64,000 bases of DNA. Source: Shewanella sp. Choline-02u-19. GTDB taxonomy: Bacteria > Pseudomonadota > Gammaproteobacteria > Enterobacterales > Shewanellaceae. The first letter of the stretch is position 1. Each line of letters opens with the position of its first letter. This document shows positions 61,390-64,000 of the stretch, in pieces. The translations under genes and the position numbers were made by a program. The notes under the pieces are model-generated. The model saw only the letters and a list, made by a program, of their open reading frames with translations. It was not told the DNA's origin and ran no database searches. The DNA is taken from contig NZ_PJBE01000013.1 of assembly GCF_002836205.1 (NCBI RefSeq), positions 1,612,001-1,676,000 of the forward strand, written 5' to 3'.

Positions 61390-63991
61390 AGTCGTAAAGA
61401 AAAAACTGTTCTCGCCTATTTGGTTATTGCCTATTATTGCGCTCGCGTTAGGCGCTTGGCTTGGCGTAAAAAGCATCCGAGAATCAGGTGTAGAAGTTAG
61501 AATTCATTTCCCAAACGCTACCGGAATGGATATTGGTAAAACACTGGTTAAATACCAAGGTTTAACTGTAGGAAAAGTGGCCGATATCAGTATTGATGAT
61601 CAACTACAAGGTGTGAATGTCGATGTATTAATGGACTATCGCTCTTCGCCTTTTATCAATAAAGGGACTAAATTTTGGTTGGTGACGCCGAAAGCTTCAA
61701 TCACAGGCATCGAAGGACTAGACACTCTATTTTCAGGTAACTACATCAGCATTTTGCCCGGTGAAGGTGAATCTCGTTCATTTTTTGAAGCTGAAATTAC
61801 CGCCCCCGTTATTACCCCTGGTAATGAAGGCCTTATTGTCAACATAACCTCGGATAAGCTAGGGTCTTTAGACGTTGGCTCACCGCTCTTTTATCGTCAA
61901 ATTCCCGTGGGACAAGTCGTTGGATACCGCTTAGACAATAGCCAAAAAATCATTGTAACGGCGTTTATTCAGCAACAATATGCCAGTTTAGTCAAAGTTG
62001 ATTCACAATTTTGGAATGTATCAGGGATCAGTATTGATGCATCACTTTCAGGGATAGAAGTTCGCAGTGAAAGCCTCGCCTCCATCCTAGCCGGTGGTAT
62101 TAGTTTTAGCTCTAGTGATCATTCTGACGCTGCTCAGAACCAACATGAATTTTCTTTATACGACAGTGAAGAGCAAGCATTCGGTGGTGTAGAGTTGATG
62201 CTTACGGCGACGGGATCTGAATCCGTATCAAAGCACACGGCAATTATATTCAGAGGCATTAAAATTGGCCATGTCACTGATAAAATATTGACGGATGACG
62301 GAGTCAGTTTACTTGTTAAAATTGACAGCCAATATAGTGAGCTACTCGCTGGCAGTTCGTCATTCTGGCTAGAAGGCGCAGATATCTCTCTCAATGGTAT
62401 AAAGCACCCTGAAAGATTATTGACCGGCAGCGTGATTAACTTTACTCCAGGTACTGGAGAGCCACTGCAGCAATACCCACTGTTAACTGACCAACCGCAG
62501 CCTTTAAATACGCAAAAACTGGCTTTAACGTTACATTCCGATACAAATCCGGGTATTTCCGCGGGTGCTGAACTGCGATTTAAACAGATAAAAATAGGCA
62601 CTGTGTTGTCTAGCCAACTCAATGCTGCGTTAACAGAAGTGGAATATAACATTGAAGTCGACGCTGATTTTAGCTCGCTTGTCACTAAAGACAGTTACTT
62701 TATCGCCGAGTCGGCATTATCTATTGAGGCTGACCTTGGAGGCGTTGCAGTTAAAACACGTGATTTAAATACTTTTAGCCTTGGAGCATTAAGCTTAGTC
62801 AGAAGTAGTAATAATCAGCAGATTGCTAAGGGTGCATCATTAAATGTGTTTGCCAACAGCAGCGACGCTAAAAGCTTCTTTAAGAATAAGCAGCGAATCA
62901 ATAAGCAGCTCACCAGTAAAGACGGAGCGGACGTGATTAAAGGTTCGCCAATTTATTATAAAAAAATGCAGATTGGTCAAGTAGAACAGGTCGAATGGCA
63001 GCGTAAAGAGAATAATTTCATCATCGATATCAGTATCCAAAAATCATTTGCCAGTTTACTCAACGACAAAACGGTATTTTGGCGTAATAGCGCATTATCA
63101 ATAAACGCCAGTCTAAACGGTATCGAAGTTGAAGTCGCACCACTTCAAGCTGCCATTAAGGGTGGGATCACATTGGGGTTACTCGATAGTCCAGTGCTAG
63201 ACAATGGCAAACACCTATACGATTCAAAATTTCTCGCCTTGAGTCAGTCAACAACAATCGCATTAACCTTCCCTGCCACGGTTAAATTGGAGAAAAAAGC
63301 ACCCATCCGTTATTTAGGCCACAAGGTGGGTGAGGTTCACTCAGTGGTACTGAGTAAAGACCTATCTGAATTAAACGTAGAGGCTTACCTTTATGGTGAT
63401 TATGCCGCCAGCTTTAATCAACAAGATGCTAATTTCTCGATTGTCGATGTCAGAGTGTCTCTAGCAGGAATTGAAGCGCCAGAAACCATCCTAACAGGGC
63501 CCTATATTTCAGTGTTCCCAGGGGTGAGTGCTCAAACATCATCAGAGTTTATCGGTTTAATTGAAAAGCCGTTTCATAATATTAATAACGCGCTCACCTT
63601 CGTCATCAGCAATGATAATTTGGGTTCGATCAATAAAGGCACCGCCATATTCTTCCGTGGTATTAAAGTCGGTCAAGTTGATGAATACAGATTGATAGCA
63701 GATGGCACCAGCGTTGAAATGACAGTACACGTAGATAACCAGTATCGACACCTTATTAATAACACCAGTGTATTTTGGGATCTTTCCGGGGTAAAAGTTG
63801 ATGTAGGTCTTTTCTCTGGAGCCAAAATTGAAACGGGGTCTCTAGAAACTATTCTTGCCGGTGGCATAGGCCTAGCGACCAAAGAGATTACCAGCTCAGA
63901 TAACATGATTAATACCGACTACCGCTTTTCTCTTAGCTCAACAGTAGATCCACTTTGGCTTGAATGGGCGCCTAAACAAACGGCTCAATAG
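61367..63991 (+). CDS. letB: LetB, seven-MCE-domain intermembrane lipid transport protein
   Basis: 874 residues, very close to E. coli LetB (YebT, about 877). An N-terminal anchor (about 15-33, SPIWLLPIIALALGAWLG) is followed by seven consecutive MCE/MlaD repeats. They can be counted by the G-x-VxY or VG-x-V core: YQGLTVGKVADI, YRQIPVGQVVGY, FRGIKIGHVTDK, FKQIKIGTVLSS, YKKMQIGQVEQV, YLGHKVGEVHSV and FRGIKVGQVDEY. In E. coli the hexamer forms a tunnel spanning the periplasm for phospholipid transport. Start is ATG 61367, overlapping letA; the earlier in-frame codon at 61328 lies deep in letA. The gene is complete and ends nine bases before the window edge. Confidence 0.95.
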   Translation: MTQVQTPKVVKKKLFSPIWLLPIIALALGAWLGVKSIRESGVEVRIHFPNATGMDIGKTLVKYQGLTVGKVADISIDDQLQGVNVDVLMDYRSSPFINKGTKFWLVTPKASITGIEGLDTLFSGNYISILPGEGESRSFFEAEITAPVITPGNEGLIVNITSDKLGSLDVGSPLFYRQIPVGQVVGYRLDNSQKIIVTAFIQQQYASLVKVDSQFWNVSGISIDASLSGIEVRSESLASILAGGISFSSSDHSDAAQNQHEFSLYDSEEQAFGGVELMLTATGSESVSKHTAIIFRGIKIGHVTDKILTDDGVSLLVKIDSQYSELLAGSSSFWLEGADISLNGIKHPERLLTGSVINFTPGTGEPLQQYPLLTDQPQPLNTQKLALTLHSDTNPGISAGAELRFKQIKIGTVLSSQLNAALTEVEYNIEVDADFSSLVTKDSYFIAESALSIEADLGGVAVKTRDLNTFSLGALSLVRSSNNQQIAKGASLNVFANSSDAKSFFKNKQRINKQLTSKDGADVIKGSPIYYKKMQIGQVEQVEWQRKENNFIIDISIQKSFASLLNDKTVFWRNSALSINASLNGIEVEVAPLQAAIKGGITLGLLDSPVLDNGKHLYDSKFLALSQSTTIALTFPATVKLEKKAPIRYLGHKVGEVHSVVLSKDLSELNVEAYLYGDYAASFNQQDANFSIVDVRVSLAGIEAPETILTGPYISVFPGVSAQTSSEFIGLIEKPFHNINNALTFVISNDNLGSINKGTAIFFRGIKVGQVDEYRLIADGTSVEMTVHVDNQYRHLINNTSVFWDLSGVKVDVGLFSGAKIETGSLETILAGGIGLATKEITSSDNMINTDYRFSLSSTVDPLWLEWAPKQTAQ

Positions 63992-64000
63992 AGCCTGAGA

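Noticed and set aside
1..64000. CRISPR arrays, insertion sequences, integrases, toxin-antitoxin pairs or other defence genes
   Set aside because: No regularly spaced repeats, terminal inverted repeats, transposase motifs or atypical composition were seen; tRNA 3' ends show no attachment-site duplication or integrase next to them.

Overview
The window is a stretch of conserved chromosomal backbone from a gammaproteobacterium of the Alteromonadales type, most likely Shewanella or a close relative. The evidence is Escherichia coli-like gene order in several blocks (uvrY-uvrC-pgsA-tRNA Gly-Cys-Leu; lonH/ycbZ-fabA-rmf; pyrD-zapC and rlmKL-uup; msrC-proQ-prc; letA-letB; fadR-nhaB-dsbB) combined with marine features: a 1614-residue NAD-glutamate dehydrogenase, a DUF3466 protein with a GlyGly-CTERM tail, DUF2835, and a DUF1302/DUF1329/YCF48/MMPL cassette. 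Base composition is moderately AT-rich and even. I found no insertion sequence, prophage, CRISPR array or integron.

Layout. 1-7 kb: hrpA (3' end outside the window), a CBS-pair protein, a predicted solitary outer-membrane barrel, a small cysteine-rich protein and a periplasmic isoaspartyl peptidase, all on the minus strand. 7-13 kb: tamA-tamB, the translocation and assembly/phospholipid-transport module. 13-16 kb: fadR diverging from nhaB and dsbB. 16.7-21.5 kb: the stress operon prkA(yeaG)-yeaH-spoVR(ycgB). 21.5-24.8 kb: rplY, mepK, an LdtD-type L,D-transpeptidase and a lone type IV pilin-like gene. 24.9-28.8 kb: tRNA-Leu, -Cys and -Gly, pgsA, uvrC, uvrY and tRNA-Ser. 29-31.6 kb: an ATPase-degenerate Lon-like protease, fabA, and rmf, a 58-codon gene read directly from the sequence. 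31.7-38 kb: the rlmKL-glutaredoxin-uup-DUF3466 operon. 38.4-45.8 kb: a cyclophilin lipoprotein, zapC, pyrD and gdhB. 46-52.8 kb: the envelope cassette DUF1302-DUF1329-YCF48-MMPL. 53-60 kb: pepN with DUF2835, then msrC-proQ-prc and a LexA-controlled yebG. 60-64 kb: letA split into two overlapping genes, followed by letB with seven MCE domains.

Envelope biology dominates. TamAB and LetAB are both intermembrane lipid-transport systems. MepK, LdtD and Prc act together in peptidoglycan turnover. The MMPL cassette resembles a further, poorly described trans-envelope export route and is the best candidate for a little-known system here. Most transcription units end in clear intrinsic terminators. 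Several genes appear to start at TTG (hrpA, tamA, dsbB, the second letA half) or GTG (mepK).
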